DNA from: Candidatus Acidianus copahuensis
GTDB lineage: Archaea > Thermoproteota > Thermoprotei_A > Sulfolobales > Sulfolobaceae
Reading direction: 5' to 3'
Assembly (NCBI RefSeq): GCF_000632495.1
Contig: NZ_JFZT01000039.1
Coordinates: 52,501-116,500, forward strand
DNA: 64,000 bases
Part shown: piece after piece, positions 34,227-42,858 of the stretch
How the letters are laid out: each line of letters starts with the position of its first letter
Position numbering within the stretch: position 1 is the first letter of the stretch
Notes under the pieces: model-generated
The model's input: only the letters and a program-made list of their open reading frames with translations
The model's database searches: none
What the model was told of the DNA's origin: nothing
Translations under genes and position numbers: made by a program

Positions 34227-35103
34227 TTGAGTTACCATCTTCACCATATAATATTAAGAGTTCTTCAAAGGATAGTCTTTGGCCCGCCTTCAATTTCTCT
34301 TCAGCAACCTTTTTCTTCCGCTCCACTATTTCCTGCGAACTCCTCTTATTTTTCTGATTTCTCATGTTTTTCTGCTCTTGAACAGCCTTTCCCAATTCTT
34401 CGTTCTTTACCTTAATTTGATTGTTTATCTCTTCTATTTGCTTTCTTAAATCGTCTAGTTGTTTGTTTAGTTCTGTTACCTCAGAACGAACCTTATCTCT
34501 TTCTTCCTTAAGTGAATTCAACAGATTTCTTTTCTGAGTTAACTCACCAAAAAGAGATGCAAGCTGTTGTCTCACTGCAGAGAGCTCTATTCTTTTAGCT
34601 AAAAACTCAGCTTTCTCCTCCGCACCCTTTTCCTTTAATTTTACTGCCTTTCTTGCTTCTGCTAGTTTTTTCTCTAATTCTGCTATCTTCTGGATAATTT
34701 TCTTCTCATCCTCTAGACTCAACGATGATGTTTGTATCCTCCACTCTAAGTTTTGGATCCTCTTTTCTATGGCTATAGCATCTAAACCTTCAGTCTTTTT
34801 CATTGCAGACTTGAATTCCTCAAATTCCTTTCTCATTTCTTGTAAGGAGTTCATTAAAATCTCCTTTCTAGATTTTAACTCCTTTATTTTTTCTAATTTA
34901 TCATTAAATTCCTTTCTTACTGTATCTATCTGTGAATATATATTTTTATATTTTTCTATTTTTTCTATTTTTCTTTGTTTTAATTTTCTGAACTCGTCTA
35001 TTTTATTTGCCTTTACTGCCTTTAATCTAGAAATTTCCTCTCTTAGATCAGTTATTTTCTTGTACAAAGAGTCGTCTGCGGAGCCATTAGTCTGATTGCT
35101 CAT
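34198..35103 (-). CDS. Coiled-coil protein (COG1340-like), 301 aa
   Basis: Nearly the whole protein between residues 15 and 265 is heptad-repeat coiled coil, rich in Lys, Glu and Leu. It ends with a short conserved block GQRLSFEELLILYGED and an Asn-rich tail. Archaeal proteins of this type are uncharacterised. Similarity to SMC or Rad50 arms reflects composition, not homology. Encoded just ahead of and overlapping the DUF373 membrane protein, so it may form a scaffold on that protein. Confidence 0.78.
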   Translation of the reverse strand: MSNQTNGSADDSLYKKITDLREEISRLKAVKANKIDEFRKLKQRKIEKIEKYKNIYSQIDTVRKEFNDKLEKIKELKSRKEILMNSLQEMRKEFEEFKSAMKKTEGLDAIAIEKRIQNLEWRIQTSSLSLEDEKKIIQKIAELEKKLAEARKAVKLKEKGAEEKAEFLAKRIELSAVRQQLASLFGELTQKRNLLNSLKEERDKVRSEVTELNKQLDDLRKQIEEINNQIKVKNEELGKAVQEQKNMRNQKNKRSSQEIVERKKKVAEEKLKAGQRLSFEELLILYGEDGNSNGKDNNNLR

Positions 35104-35292
35104 CGAATGCTATTAGTTACTCCATGTTAATAATTTTTGTCCAATACTTCTTCAAGGAGAAAAACAGGAATGACCTATGCTTTTTAAAGAATTGCCCCAT
35201 AATTCTCCGTCCGCATCTAGTAATACTAACGAAGAAAATGACTTGGTATTATAGCATTTACTTATAAACGCAGGGAATGAGTAGTATTTTTT

Positions 35293-35577
35293 GTGACAAA
35301 AATCAATACATTTTACCTTGGAACCTTCTATAAGCAAGTTCTAGAGGATAAATGGTTAATTAAAGCTAGTAGGGATGTAGACTATACTAGGCATGATCCA
35401 ATTGGCAGAATTGTCTTAGATAGTAAAGGAAACAGAGTAGGTAAAGTAATTGACGTCATAGGAAATGTACAAAATCCGTATGCCCTTGTTATCCCAATAA
35501 CACCTTCCCCCCCTAAAGGAGAGCTTTATGTAGAATTTCCCCAGAGATCAAAAAAAGTAAGAAGGGATAGAAGATGA
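35293..35577 (+). CDS. gar1: H/ACA RNP protein Gar1
   Basis: A 94-aa member of the H/ACA pseudouridylation complex (Cbf5, Nop10, L7Ae, Gar1), which helps substrate loading and release. It has the six-stranded barrel core: DPIGRIVLDSKGNRVGKVIDVIGNVQNPYALV, ending with a basic tail KKVRRDRR. It starts at GTG with TATA CTTATAAAC (35260-35268) at leaderless distance. The stop overlaps the tfb start by 4 nt, the gar1-tfb arrangement typical of archaea. Confidence 0.92.
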   Translation: MTKINTFYLGTFYKQVLEDKWLIKASRDVDYTRHDPIGRIVLDSKGNRVGKVIDVIGNVQNPYALVIPITPSPPKGELYVEFPQRSKKVRRDRR

Positions 35578-36452
35578 AATGCCCAGTATGTTCATCAGAT
35601 AACATTATCTACGATCAGGAGAGAGGTCAATCTATATGCAGTAGCTGTGGTTATGTTTTAGAGGATAACATTATTGATCAAGGCCCAGAATGGAGGGCTT
35701 ATACGCAACAGGATAAAATGGAGAGAGAAAGAACCGGCTCTCCATTAACTTTTAAAGTTCACGATCAAGGTCTTTCCACTAAGATAGGTTCTGGAAGAGT
35801 AAAAGATAGGATAAGATTACTAAAGATGAGGAAACTACAGGATAAGATTAGAGTATCTTCAAAGGACAAAAAACTCGTTACTTTTCTTTCAGAACTAAAT
35901 AATGAAGCCTCGAAACTCGGACTACCTGACCACGTAAAGGAAACTGCTGCTTACATAATAAGAAGGCTTGTTGAAACAGGTTTCGCTAGAAGAATAGACA
36001 GAACAACACTTGTAATTGCTGCCCTATACTTTTCTTGCCAAGTTAATGGAATACCAAAACATTTACAGGAATTAAGAAGTAAGTACTCCGTTTCCCAAAG
36101 TGAATTTTGGAAAGCTTTACAAAGAGTCCAAAGAGTTTCTAAACAATCGCAAAATCTGAAACCAAAGATAAGACCGGGCGAATACATTCCAAATATAGTA
36201 GATAAATTAAGACTTCCTCAACCAATTGCTACAAAAGCAGCCGAAATAGTTGACGTTATGTATAAATCAGGATTAACTAGCGGAAAAGGCTATTTGGCGC
36301 TGAGCGCTGCTACTGTCTACCTTGTAAGCACATTGATGGATGTAAAGAAAACTCAGAAGGAAGTAGCAGAAGTATTAGGAATTTCAGAGGTAACAATAAG
36401 AAATAGATATAAAGAAATAATTAAAAATTTCGATATTACCATTACTTTATAG
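35574..36452 (+). CDS. tfb: Transcription initiation factor TFB (TFIIB homologue)
   Basis: Bridges TBP-DNA and RNA polymerase. N-terminal zinc ribbon CPVCSSD...CSSCGYV (residues 3-25), B-finger/linker (RTGSPLTFKVHDQGLST), then two cyclin repeats, with the BRE-reading helix in the second (KTQKEVAEVLGISEVTIRNR). It is 292 aa long. Sulfolobales have several TFBs. Proximity to tbp resembles the TFB2 locus, from memory of synteny and not verified. Confidence 0.95.
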   Translation: MKCPVCSSDNIIYDQERGQSICSSCGYVLEDNIIDQGPEWRAYTQQDKMERERTGSPLTFKVHDQGLSTKIGSGRVKDRIRLLKMRKLQDKIRVSSKDKKLVTFLSELNNEASKLGLPDHVKETAAYIIRRLVETGFARRIDRTTLVIAALYFSCQVNGIPKHLQELRSKYSVSQSEFWKALQRVQRVSKQSQNLKPKIRPGEYIPNIVDKLRLPQPIATKAAEIVDVMYKSGLTSGKGYLALSAATVYLVSTLMDVKKTQKEVAEVLGISEVTIRNRYKEIIKNFDITITL

Positions 36453-36523
36453 ATCAGCTAAATAGAAAAGTAATTAAGCTTGTACGAGAATATTATATAC
36501 TTGCACTATAGGTGGTTTTTAAG

Positions 36524-36892
36524 ATGGAATCAAATATATCAAATTACGAAAACTTAATTCAAGAAAAGATAATGGAAAAGGGAAGCGAAGGAATATCACA
36601 GCAGGAGCTCATGAAGGCTGTAGGAATATCAACGCGTGAACTTAGCATTATTGTTAAGAGACTTATTGGGAAAAAAGCAATTATTAAGAAAACAGTTAAA
36701 GAAAACGGGAAAAGCATAGTTAAGTTATATGCAATAACAAACTCTGAAAAACAGAAAATATATGTTAATATGGGGAGTATTGAAGAAATACCTTGTTTTT
36801 ACTGTAAGTTATTATCTAAGTGTAATAATGGGGCCCATGTTAATCCGAGCTCTTGTTCTAAGCTTTCTGAGTGGGTCTTATCTATCGTTTAA
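36524..36892 (+). CDS. tfeB: TFE-beta, archaeal RPC34/39-like transcription factor
   Basis: The partner of TFE-alpha in the TFIIE-like factor that aids promoter opening. The 122-aa product has an N-terminal winged helix (GISQQELMKAVGISTRELSI) and a C-terminal cluster of four Cys (CFYC, KC, then SSC) that binds a 4Fe-4S cluster in the family. An ATG at 36524 is taken; a GTG 12 bases upstream is also in frame. It lies 71 bp after tfb on the same strand. The 3' end overlaps trm1 by 15 bp. Confidence 0.88.
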   Translation: MESNISNYENLIQEKIMEKGSEGISQQELMKAVGISTRELSIIVKRLIGKKAIIKKTVKENGKSIVKLYAITNSEKQKIYVNMGSIEEIPCFYCKLLSKCNNGAHVNPSSCSKLSEWVLSIV

Positions 36893-38008
36893 TCCTTTTA
36901 TACAAGAGAGAGTTTCCTGAAAGTTTTTACTTGTTTTTATACCTTTAGGGTCAAAATGTGTTTCAGACGCATCTCCTAGACATTCTAATATCTTTCTCTT
37001 AGGAGGTATATTAAGTCTCAATTTAGATGAGAGAAACTCAAGATTAAAATAATGTTGATTGTATTTTCCTTCTTTTATTAACAGCGAAATGAAATAGTCA
37101 AGTTTACTAAAATTCTGTAGATAGGACCTTGTCTTTAATTCCTCCTTCATTCTTGTGAGAAAATCCATGTTATATAGATTACCTAACCACAACGGACCAG
37201 CAGTCTTCATTGGGCTACCACATTTTGGACATCTATCTATTCTTTCTTTTCCCTCATAGGAAAAACCACAATTATTACACTCAGAATAGAAACCTAAATT
37301 ATTAAGACATTCATCCGCTCTTTTAGCCCCTCTTTTTACCTTTAGGATCACTCTATAGTAGTAGTCTTTATAAAACGCAATTTCCGGGATAACTGCCTTC
37401 TCTAAAATTGCAGCTTCCCTAGCTATTTTTCCTATTAGGACACGTACTCCTACTTCCTTTGAGAAGCTTAACTTTGAGTTTTCTGCATCGTATTTTCTTT
37501 TACATGACATCTTTGCCTTTCCCTCTAGGGGAGATAGATCTGTAGCTGTATAGGCAACATGACCGTTATTCCTTGTTGCCTTAATAGAGGAAAGAATAAA
37601 TGGAGACGGAGTACCAAACGGATCTACATCAACATAATCTGCTGAAGTCTCAAAAAGTAGGGAATTAGCGTCTCTGTTCGTCACAAGTGCATTTACCCCA
37701 TTTCTCTCTGAGTTAGCTTTGATTAGTTCAATTGCGCCCTTATCCAAGTCATTTAGAACTAGTGTTTGAGGAGGAGTTGTCTCCAAGTAATATCTTATTC
37801 CTCTAATTCCAGTTGCAGAAAGAGCATCTACTATATTTTTAGGAGATATAACGCTTACAGCTAAAACGCTTATATCACGGTTAAATACCATTCTTGTGTT
37901 ATAGAATACTGGAGCCCATGCTGGATCAAACTTTCCTTCTCGTTCATACTCTCTTTGATCTGGAACTAGAATCTTCGCTTTCCCTTCTGATATTTCTACT
38001 AATCTCAT
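36878..38008 (-). CDS. trm1: tRNA (guanine26-N2)-dimethyltransferase Trm1
   Basis: Makes N2,N2-dimethylguanosine at position 26 of tRNA. The SAM fold shows ATGIRGIRY and YVDVDPFGTPSPF (DPFG-type catalytic motif). A C-terminal zinc ribbon CNNCGF...CPKCGS is characteristic. The 376 aa length is typical. The start overlaps the upstream HTH gene by 65 nt, an unusually long overlap in the Nop5-Flp-UPF0216-HTH-Trm1 operon. Confidence 0.94.
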   Translation of the reverse strand: MRLVEISEGKAKILVPDQREYEREGKFDPAWAPVFYNTRMVFNRDISVLAVSVISPKNIVDALSATGIRGIRYYLETTPPQTLVLNDLDKGAIELIKANSERNGVNALVTNRDANSLLFETSADYVDVDPFGTPSPFILSSIKATRNNGHVAYTATDLSPLEGKAKMSCKRKYDAENSKLSFSKEVGVRVLIGKIAREAAILEKAVIPEIAFYKDYYYRVILKVKRGAKRADECLNNLGFYSECNNCGFSYEGKERIDRCPKCGSPMKTAGPLWLGNLYNMDFLTRMKEELKTRSYLQNFSKLDYFISLLIKEGKYNQHYFNLEFLSSKLRLNIPPKRKILECLGDASETHFDPKGIKTSKNFQETLSCIKGLNDR

Positions 38009-38891
38009 CCACTAACTCATCAATATTTTGACCTAAATAAACTTCGAATCCGTCTTTTTCAAATTCCTTTGCGTGACTAGAAGACATTGAAATAATTACC
38101 ATTCTAAGATTAAAATTACTTGCTATTTTGTTTGCTTCTCTTAATTTTTTAGTAGTTTTTTCTGGTTTTTTATCTTCTACAGTAACAACTAGCTTTCTAT
38201 TCCCTTTTGCTGCAACTACATCAATTGCAGTTAACTTTAGTGATGCCACCATAAAACCAGAGTCATGAAGTTTTTCCACTAATTCCCTATGTCTGCTATT
38301 CCCTTCAATCTCCATATCGTTCTGTAACTGTGTTGGAGATTCGCAAATATTGCCTATTATATCTGAGCCAAATATATCTATTAGTTTTTCAGCTATTTCT
38401 ATAGAGACGTCTGACTCTCCATTCTCATAATCATAGATCGTTTTCCTAGAAACGCCTAGTCGATTAGCCAAATCTCCCATACTTAAGCTCATTTCACTTC
38501 TTTTCCTCTTAAGAACCTCAGGATTTATCTTAACAAATATTCCACCTCTTGTTCGATATACGAAGATTTTATCTCCCTTAATTATTCTAGACAGTCCATA
38601 AAGGGATAGACCAACTACATGACCCTTATCTATTGCAATGTCCTCTTCTGTCTCATCTGTAACAATTATGGGAACTCCTCCAATAATAGAGGAAAACTTC
38701 TTTAAGTCACTTATCTCCTCCTTAGTTATCTTTTCATTAGAAGTCTTAACAATTAACTTCTTATTTGAGGAATGACCAAAATCTATAATGATATCTATAG
38801 ATTTCCTATTTCTCTCCGGATAGTTTATAATACTATAGTTTAAACCTTCCCCATCCAACAGCTGTATAAGATCTTGGATAAGTATAACCAT
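37944..38891 (-). CDS. HTH-type transcriptional regulator (archaeal UPF/XRE class)
   Basis: A 315-aa protein with an N-terminal nuclease-like or sensor alpha/beta domain and a central XRE-type helix-turn-helix, LGVSRKTIYDYENGESDVSI (about residues 143-162). A second alpha/beta domain follows. This architecture is a conserved archaeal family of putative regulators with no known target. Its end lies within the trm1 start region. Regulation of tRNA-modification genes is only a guess from the operon. Confidence 0.87.
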   Translation of the reverse strand: MVILIQDLIQLLDGEGLNYSIINYPERNRKSIDIIIDFGHSSNKKLIVKTSNEKITKEEISDLKKFSSIIGGVPIIVTDETEEDIAIDKGHVVGLSLYGLSRIIKGDKIFVYRTRGGIFVKINPEVLKRKRSEMSLSMGDLANRLGVSRKTIYDYENGESDVSIEIAEKLIDIFGSDIIGNICESPTQLQNDMEIEGNSRHRELVEKLHDSGFMVASLKLTAIDVVAAKGNRKLVVTVEDKKPEKTTKKLREANKIASNFNLRMVIISMSSSHAKEFEKDGFEVYLGQNIDELVDEISRNIRRESEDSSSRSKRV

Positions 38892-38893
38892 CG

Positions 38894-39307
38894 TTACATG
38901 CCTTCGTTTGAGCTATCTTCTAAAGAGAATATATTACTTCCAAGAGTTATAAAGATTAGCGTTCTATACTTCTTAAGTAATTCCTCAACGTCTGGAGTGT
39001 ATAGCGTACTTATTTCCCTTCCCAAAACATATGAGAGAGCCTTTACATCCCACTCAGATCCAGAGACACTGTACTCTCCTGGATCAGGAAGCTTTGCTAA
39101 TATAATTGGAATTTTTACAAGAGACCAAAGGTATAGAGGAACATTTCTTGAAAATTCCTCTACCTGTTTTTTCTCCATAGTATGAACCAACCCATTGTTT
39201 AAAGATATTGCTAACTTACCTTCTACTGCATCTTTAATAGAAACCCTTTCTGAGGGAAGACCAGATAAAATATCCCTTAAACCTAGATTTATTATTTTAT
39301 CTAACAT
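38894..39307 (-). CDS. UPF0216 family protein, 137 aa
   Basis: An archaeal family of unknown function. The sequence shows the family's conserved centre, NVPLYLWSLVKIPIILAKLPDPGEYSV (residues about 55-82). It starts at the last base of the flpA stop (1-nt overlap) and precedes the HTH gene by 2 nt, so it belongs to the RNA-modification operon. Function unknown. Confidence 0.82.
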   Translation of the reverse strand: MLDKIINLGLRDILSGLPSERVSIKDAVEGKLAISLNNGLVHTMEKKQVEEFSRNVPLYLWSLVKIPIILAKLPDPGEYSVSGSEWDVKALSYVLGREISTLYTPDVEELLKKYRTLIFITLGSNIFSLEDSSNEGM

Positions 39308-40017
39308 TATCCGTACCTTGCGAGGACCATTGCATGGTCCTTATCATAAGGATCCAAGTTTAGCACTTGAACTACCTCAAAACCCTCCTTCTCAAGCTTT
39401 GCAGTTTCTGTTTTAAATATTTCCGTAGGTTCCTTGGTTACATCAATACTTCTAGCCTTAATGGCTAGTAAAATAAACCCTTTATCCCTCAAGAAATACC
39501 TTGCATTGTATATCGCTATATCAGTTTGATCAGGCTGAGCTATATCTACATACAACACGTTAACGTCCTCTATAAGCCTTCCATAATTTTGAGGGAATCT
39601 GGCATCTGCAAGAATTGGGAAAAGATTAGATCGTCTCTGAGCAACTAAGATTAGCTCCCTTACTACTCTAGGAGAGAACTCAACACCATATACTTTTCCT
39701 TCTTTTTCCACAATATCCGATATATGGCTAGGAGTGGTACCTGATGCCGCCCCCAAATAGAGAACTTTTATAGCCTTTCTTACTGGATTTTCCTTTAACC
39801 CTTTCATTATTGCCCCAGCTAATTTACTTCTGAAAGCGTTCCATTCTCTGTATTCTTCTCCTTTATAATTAATTAATCTTTCTCCATATACAGAATAACC
39901 TGGTGCAAAGTTCTTAGTGCATAACCTTGTTGTTCCATCAGCGTAAACACAGTCAAATACGTTTTCCATCTTTGTTTCTTTTACCTTTTCAATAAGCTCT
40001 GACATAACTATCACCAT
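39307..40017 (-). CDS. flpA: Fibrillarin-like 2'-O-methyltransferase
   Basis: The methyltransferase of archaeal C/D-box sRNPs, which with Nop5 and L7Ae methylates rRNA and tRNA riboses. The SAM fold has YLGAASGTTPSHISDIV (glycine motif), YGVEFSPRVVREL and YVDIAQPDQTDI (catalytic Asp). The 236 aa length is usual. It lies directly downstream of nop5 in the same operon. The sRNA candidates in this window would be its guides. Confidence 0.96.
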   Translation of the reverse strand: MVIVMSELIEKVKETKMENVFDCVYADGTTRLCTKNFAPGYSVYGERLINYKGEEYREWNAFRSKLAGAIMKGLKENPVRKAIKVLYLGAASGTTPSHISDIVEKEGKVYGVEFSPRVVRELILVAQRRSNLFPILADARFPQNYGRLIEDVNVLYVDIAQPDQTDIAIYNARYFLRDKGFILLAIKARSIDVTKEPTEIFKTETAKLEKEGFEVVQVLNLDPYDKDHAMVLARYG

Positions 40018-40039
40018 ATAGATTTATACGCGTATATTT

Positions 40040-41287
40040 TTATCTTCCCCTTCTCCCTTTCTTATCTCTCCTTCTCCTGCCTCTGTCCCTTCTCCCTTCT
40101 CTTCTCTCCTTCTTTGGCTCAGCCTCAGCTTTTCTTGGTGGAGGTTGAGCATACTTTGTCTTTATTTCTTCGACTCTTTTCTTTAACTGATCCGTTAACT
40201 GATCTCCTATATATCTTCCGCTATAATTATCAACCCTAGCTGCAATAGCTAATTTAGCCGCAAGAGCTCTTGCAATCTTTCCTCTCTGCCATCTTGGTGA
40301 ACTATGTATATCGGGGAATTGAAATATGATTCCATGCTTTGGAGGTCTACTTCCACCTCTTAGCGCTCTAAATAAGGCCTTTTCAGCACCTAAAACTTGT
40401 ATTGTACTAGCAGGCATCTTAGAGAGAGTCTCAAGGCTCCCAGCAAGACTTAGTAGTCTTGCGCCTAAATTCGCTCCTACGAGAGCTGTAACGTTAGGAG
40501 CTACTTCCCTCATGACCGATTCAACATAATCCGAAAGACTATTCCTGATTCCATAAAGTGAAAGTATTGTATCTGAAAGACTTTTTATCGAATTTATATC
40601 GTCCTCTGATATGTCTGCGCCTATACTCTTAGATGCTGCATCAGCAAGTCTCTTTGATCTAGCCTCATTTAATCCTAGAGAAATTAACTTATCAGCAGTT
40701 ATGTTGTCTCTATACCCAAAGGTAGATACTATTTTAGCGTAAATATCATGCTCCTCGACTAACTTATCTAGTTCTGGGAAATGTAAGCTATACCACTCCC
40801 TTAATCTCTCTGAGAAGAGATTTATGGACTTATCTATGTCATCTATTGCCCTAATAGCTTGTATTGCTAACAAATCTCTCTTTTGTGCAGCAGATCTTAG
40901 TTTTCTCCTAGTATATTCAAATGAAAGATTATAGAGAAAGGAATATATATCGTCCTCAGTTGCAGCAAATTTTGTCTCTATACCATATTTAACAAGATTT
41001 TGCCTGAACTCTTTAGCCCCTAGATGATGAGACTTTAAATTCACTTTAAAACCTTGAGCCTGAAGTTTCGGAACCTCAGTCTCATTTTCAATATATACTT
41101 CACTTGGCTTTAACTTAGATAACAACTCCAAAGTTGATGGAAACGGATCTCCCTTCTCATTGGCTAATAGCAATTCAACTACATTCCCAACATCTCTTGA
41201 ATTAAGGATGAAATCTATTAGCTTTCCATTCTCGTCAAAGGCAAACGAACCTAAGGCATGCTCTACCAAATATACTTTCATCATCAA
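40040..41287 (-). CDS. nop5: C/D-box RNP scaffold Nop5 (Nop56/58)
   Basis: Bridges fibrillarin and L7Ae-bound sRNA. It has an N-terminal fibrillarin-binding domain, a central coiled coil and the Nop RNA-binding domain (ALVGANLGARLLSLAGSLETL, GAEKALFRALRGGSRPPKHG). A Lys/Arg/Glu-rich C-terminal tail (KKERREGRRDRGRRRRDKKG) follows. It is 415 aa from the first ATG; the MM start leaves the exact N-terminus uncertain. First gene of the Nop5-flpA operon. Confidence 0.96.
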   Translation of the reverse strand: MMMKVYLVEHALGSFAFDENGKLIDFILNSRDVGNVVELLLANEKGDPFPSTLELLSKLKPSEVYIENETEVPKLQAQGFKVNLKSHHLGAKEFRQNLVKYGIETKFAATEDDIYSFLYNLSFEYTRRKLRSAAQKRDLLAIQAIRAIDDIDKSINLFSERLREWYSLHFPELDKLVEEHDIYAKIVSTFGYRDNITADKLISLGLNEARSKRLADAASKSIGADISEDDINSIKSLSDTILSLYGIRNSLSDYVESVMREVAPNVTALVGANLGARLLSLAGSLETLSKMPASTIQVLGAEKALFRALRGGSRPPKHGIIFQFPDIHSSPRWQRGKIARALAAKLAIAARVDNYSGRYIGDQLTDQLKKRVEEIKTKYAQPPPRKAEAEPKKERREGRRDRGRRRRDKKGRRGR

Positions 41288-41349
41288 ACACAGACTTTGT
41301 TAAAGCTCAAAGCTTAAATTCTTATTTAGTAAGTATAGTTTGATATTGT

Positions 41350-41505
41350 ATGCCTTCTCATGGTTCGTTAACTAAAGCTGGAAAGGTAAGAAATCAAACT
41401 CCTAAAATACAACCTAAAGAGAAAAGTAAGGAGTCTCCAAAAAGCAGGAATAGAAAAGAATTTGAAAAAAGAGTTTTAAAGAGCGGTAATAAAAAACAAT
41501 CATAA
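41350..41505 (+). CDS. rps30e: Ribosomal protein S30e
   Basis: A 51-aa gene read from the sequence. It begins MPSHGSLTKAGKVRNQTPKI and ends with a basic tail KRVLKSGNKKQS. The MPSHGSLTKAGKVR start is diagnostic of archaeal S30e, a small-subunit protein. The middle (QPKEKSKESPKSRNRKEFEK) retains the conserved RN(R/K)KEFEKR. It lies just upstream of gatD on the same strand. Confidence 0.95.
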   Translation: MPSHGSLTKAGKVRNQTPKIQPKEKSKESPKSRNRKEFEKRVLKSGNKKQS

Positions 41506-41538
41506 AAACTTTTTAAAACGCTAACATTCGTTTTCTGC

Positions 41539-42858
41539 ATGCTAGAAGGTTATAAAGGTAAAGCCTTAGAGATTTTATCCTCTATAGGTGCAGACATAGG
41601 AGATAGGATAGTTATTATTAAACCCTCCATATCAATTGAAGGAATTTTAATGCCTTCATATTCTTTGTCTAATGACATTATAGTTATCAAAATGGATAAT
41701 GGATATAACATTGGAATATCAGTAAAGGATAGCAAAGTTGCCCTTAAAGAGAAGAAAAAAGTTAAAACAGAAAAATTAAATGAAGGAGAGATAGGAAAGT
41801 CGGAAATCAAAATAATAAGTACCGGAGGGACAATAGTTAGCAGTATCGAGTATGATACGGGTGCTGTTAGGCCTGCTCTAACTACAGAGGAGATAATAAG
41901 GTTTATGCCAGAGATAAAGGAGATAGGGAAAATTGACGCTGAAGTACTCTTTAGTATATTAAGCGAAAATATGACACCAGAACACTGGATAGCTATAGCT
42001 AACGCCATAGGTAAAGCATTTAAGGATGAAAATATTGGAGTAGTTGTAGCTCATGGAACAGATACAATGAGCTATACTGCCGCAGCTTTAGCGTTTTCTC
42101 TTAAGCTACCAGGTCCCGTTGTCCTTGTAGGTTCACAGAGAAGTAGTGATAGACCAAGTAGCGACGCAGCAATTAACCTTTATTCCTCTGTTCTTCTAGC
42201 TAAAGTGGGGAAATTTGGAGAAGTTGTAGTTAATATGCATGGAGAAAGTTCTGATTCTTATACCCTAGTCCACAGAGGAGTGAAAGTTAGGAAAATGCAT
42301 ACTAGTAGAAGAGATGCGTTTCAATCGATAAACGATAGACCGTTAGCAAAGGTAATATGGAAGGATAAAAAAGTGGAAATGCTTAGGTCAGATTATATTC
42401 CTAAGAAAGAACTAAATGTAGACGCAAAATTTGACAATAGAGTTTTCCTGCTTAAGTACTATCCAGGCTTAGACGACAGTTTTCTTGACTTTCTAGTAAA
42501 TTCAAAAAAGGTTAGAGGAATTATAGTCGAAGGAACTGGACTAGGACACACGTCGACACAATTAGTCGACATATTTAGAAAAGCCACTAGGGATGGAATA
42601 TTTGTAGGAATGGCTTCGCAATGCATAATGGGCAGAGTAAACATGAACGTTTATACTACAGGAAGATTGCTTCAAGAAGCAGGTATAGTACCATTAGAGG
42701 ATATGTTACCCGAAGTTGCATTAGTCAAGCTTATGTGGGTTTTAGCACACGAGCAAGATATTGAAAGGATAAAAACCAAGATGTTGGAAAACATGGTAGG
42801 AGAAATAAATCCAAGACATGAAATAGATTTCTTCCCAAGGTGGTATCATGGAGATTGA
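41539..42858 (+). CDS. gatD: Glu-tRNA(Gln) amidotransferase subunit D (GatD)
   Basis: The asparaginase-like subunit of archaeal GatDE; it releases ammonia used by GatE to turn Glu-tRNA(Gln) into Gln-tRNA(Gln). An N-terminal SH3-like domain (about 80 residues) is followed by the L-asparaginase fold: STGGTIVSS (catalytic Thr), VVAHGTDTMSYTAA (second Thr, Asp) and GSQRSSDRPSSDA. It is 439 aa. It overlaps gatE by 11 nt. Confidence 0.97.
   Translation: MLEGYKGKALEILSSIGADIGDRIVIIKPSISIEGILMPSYSLSNDIIVIKMDNGYNIGISVKDSKVALKEKKKVKTEKLNEGEIGKSEIKIISTGGTIVSSIEYDTGAVRPALTTEEIIRFMPEIKEIGKIDAEVLFSILSENMTPEHWIAIANAIGKAFKDENIGVVVAHGTDTMSYTAAALAFSLKLPGPVVLVGSQRSSDRPSSDAAINLYSSVLLAKVGKFGEVVVNMHGESSDSYTLVHRGVKVRKMHTSRRDAFQSINDRPLAKVIWKDKKVEMLRSDYIPKKELNVDAKFDNRVFLLKYYPGLDDSFLDFLVNSKKVRGIIVEGTGLGHTSTQLVDIFRKATRDGIFVGMASQCIMGRVNMNVYTTGRLLQEAGIVPLEDMLPEVALVKLMWVLAHEQDIERIKTKMLENMVGEINPRHEIDFFPRWYHGD

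Noticed and set aside
35152..35337. 61-codon minus frame partly overlapping the gar1 start
   Set aside because: LVLLDADGELWGNSL looks protein-like, but its start lies within gar1 and no promoter or RBS is seen; left open as a low-probability small gene.
41550..42008. 152-codon minus frame inside gatD
   Set aside because: Antisense shadow with typical low-diversity Ser/Ile composition.
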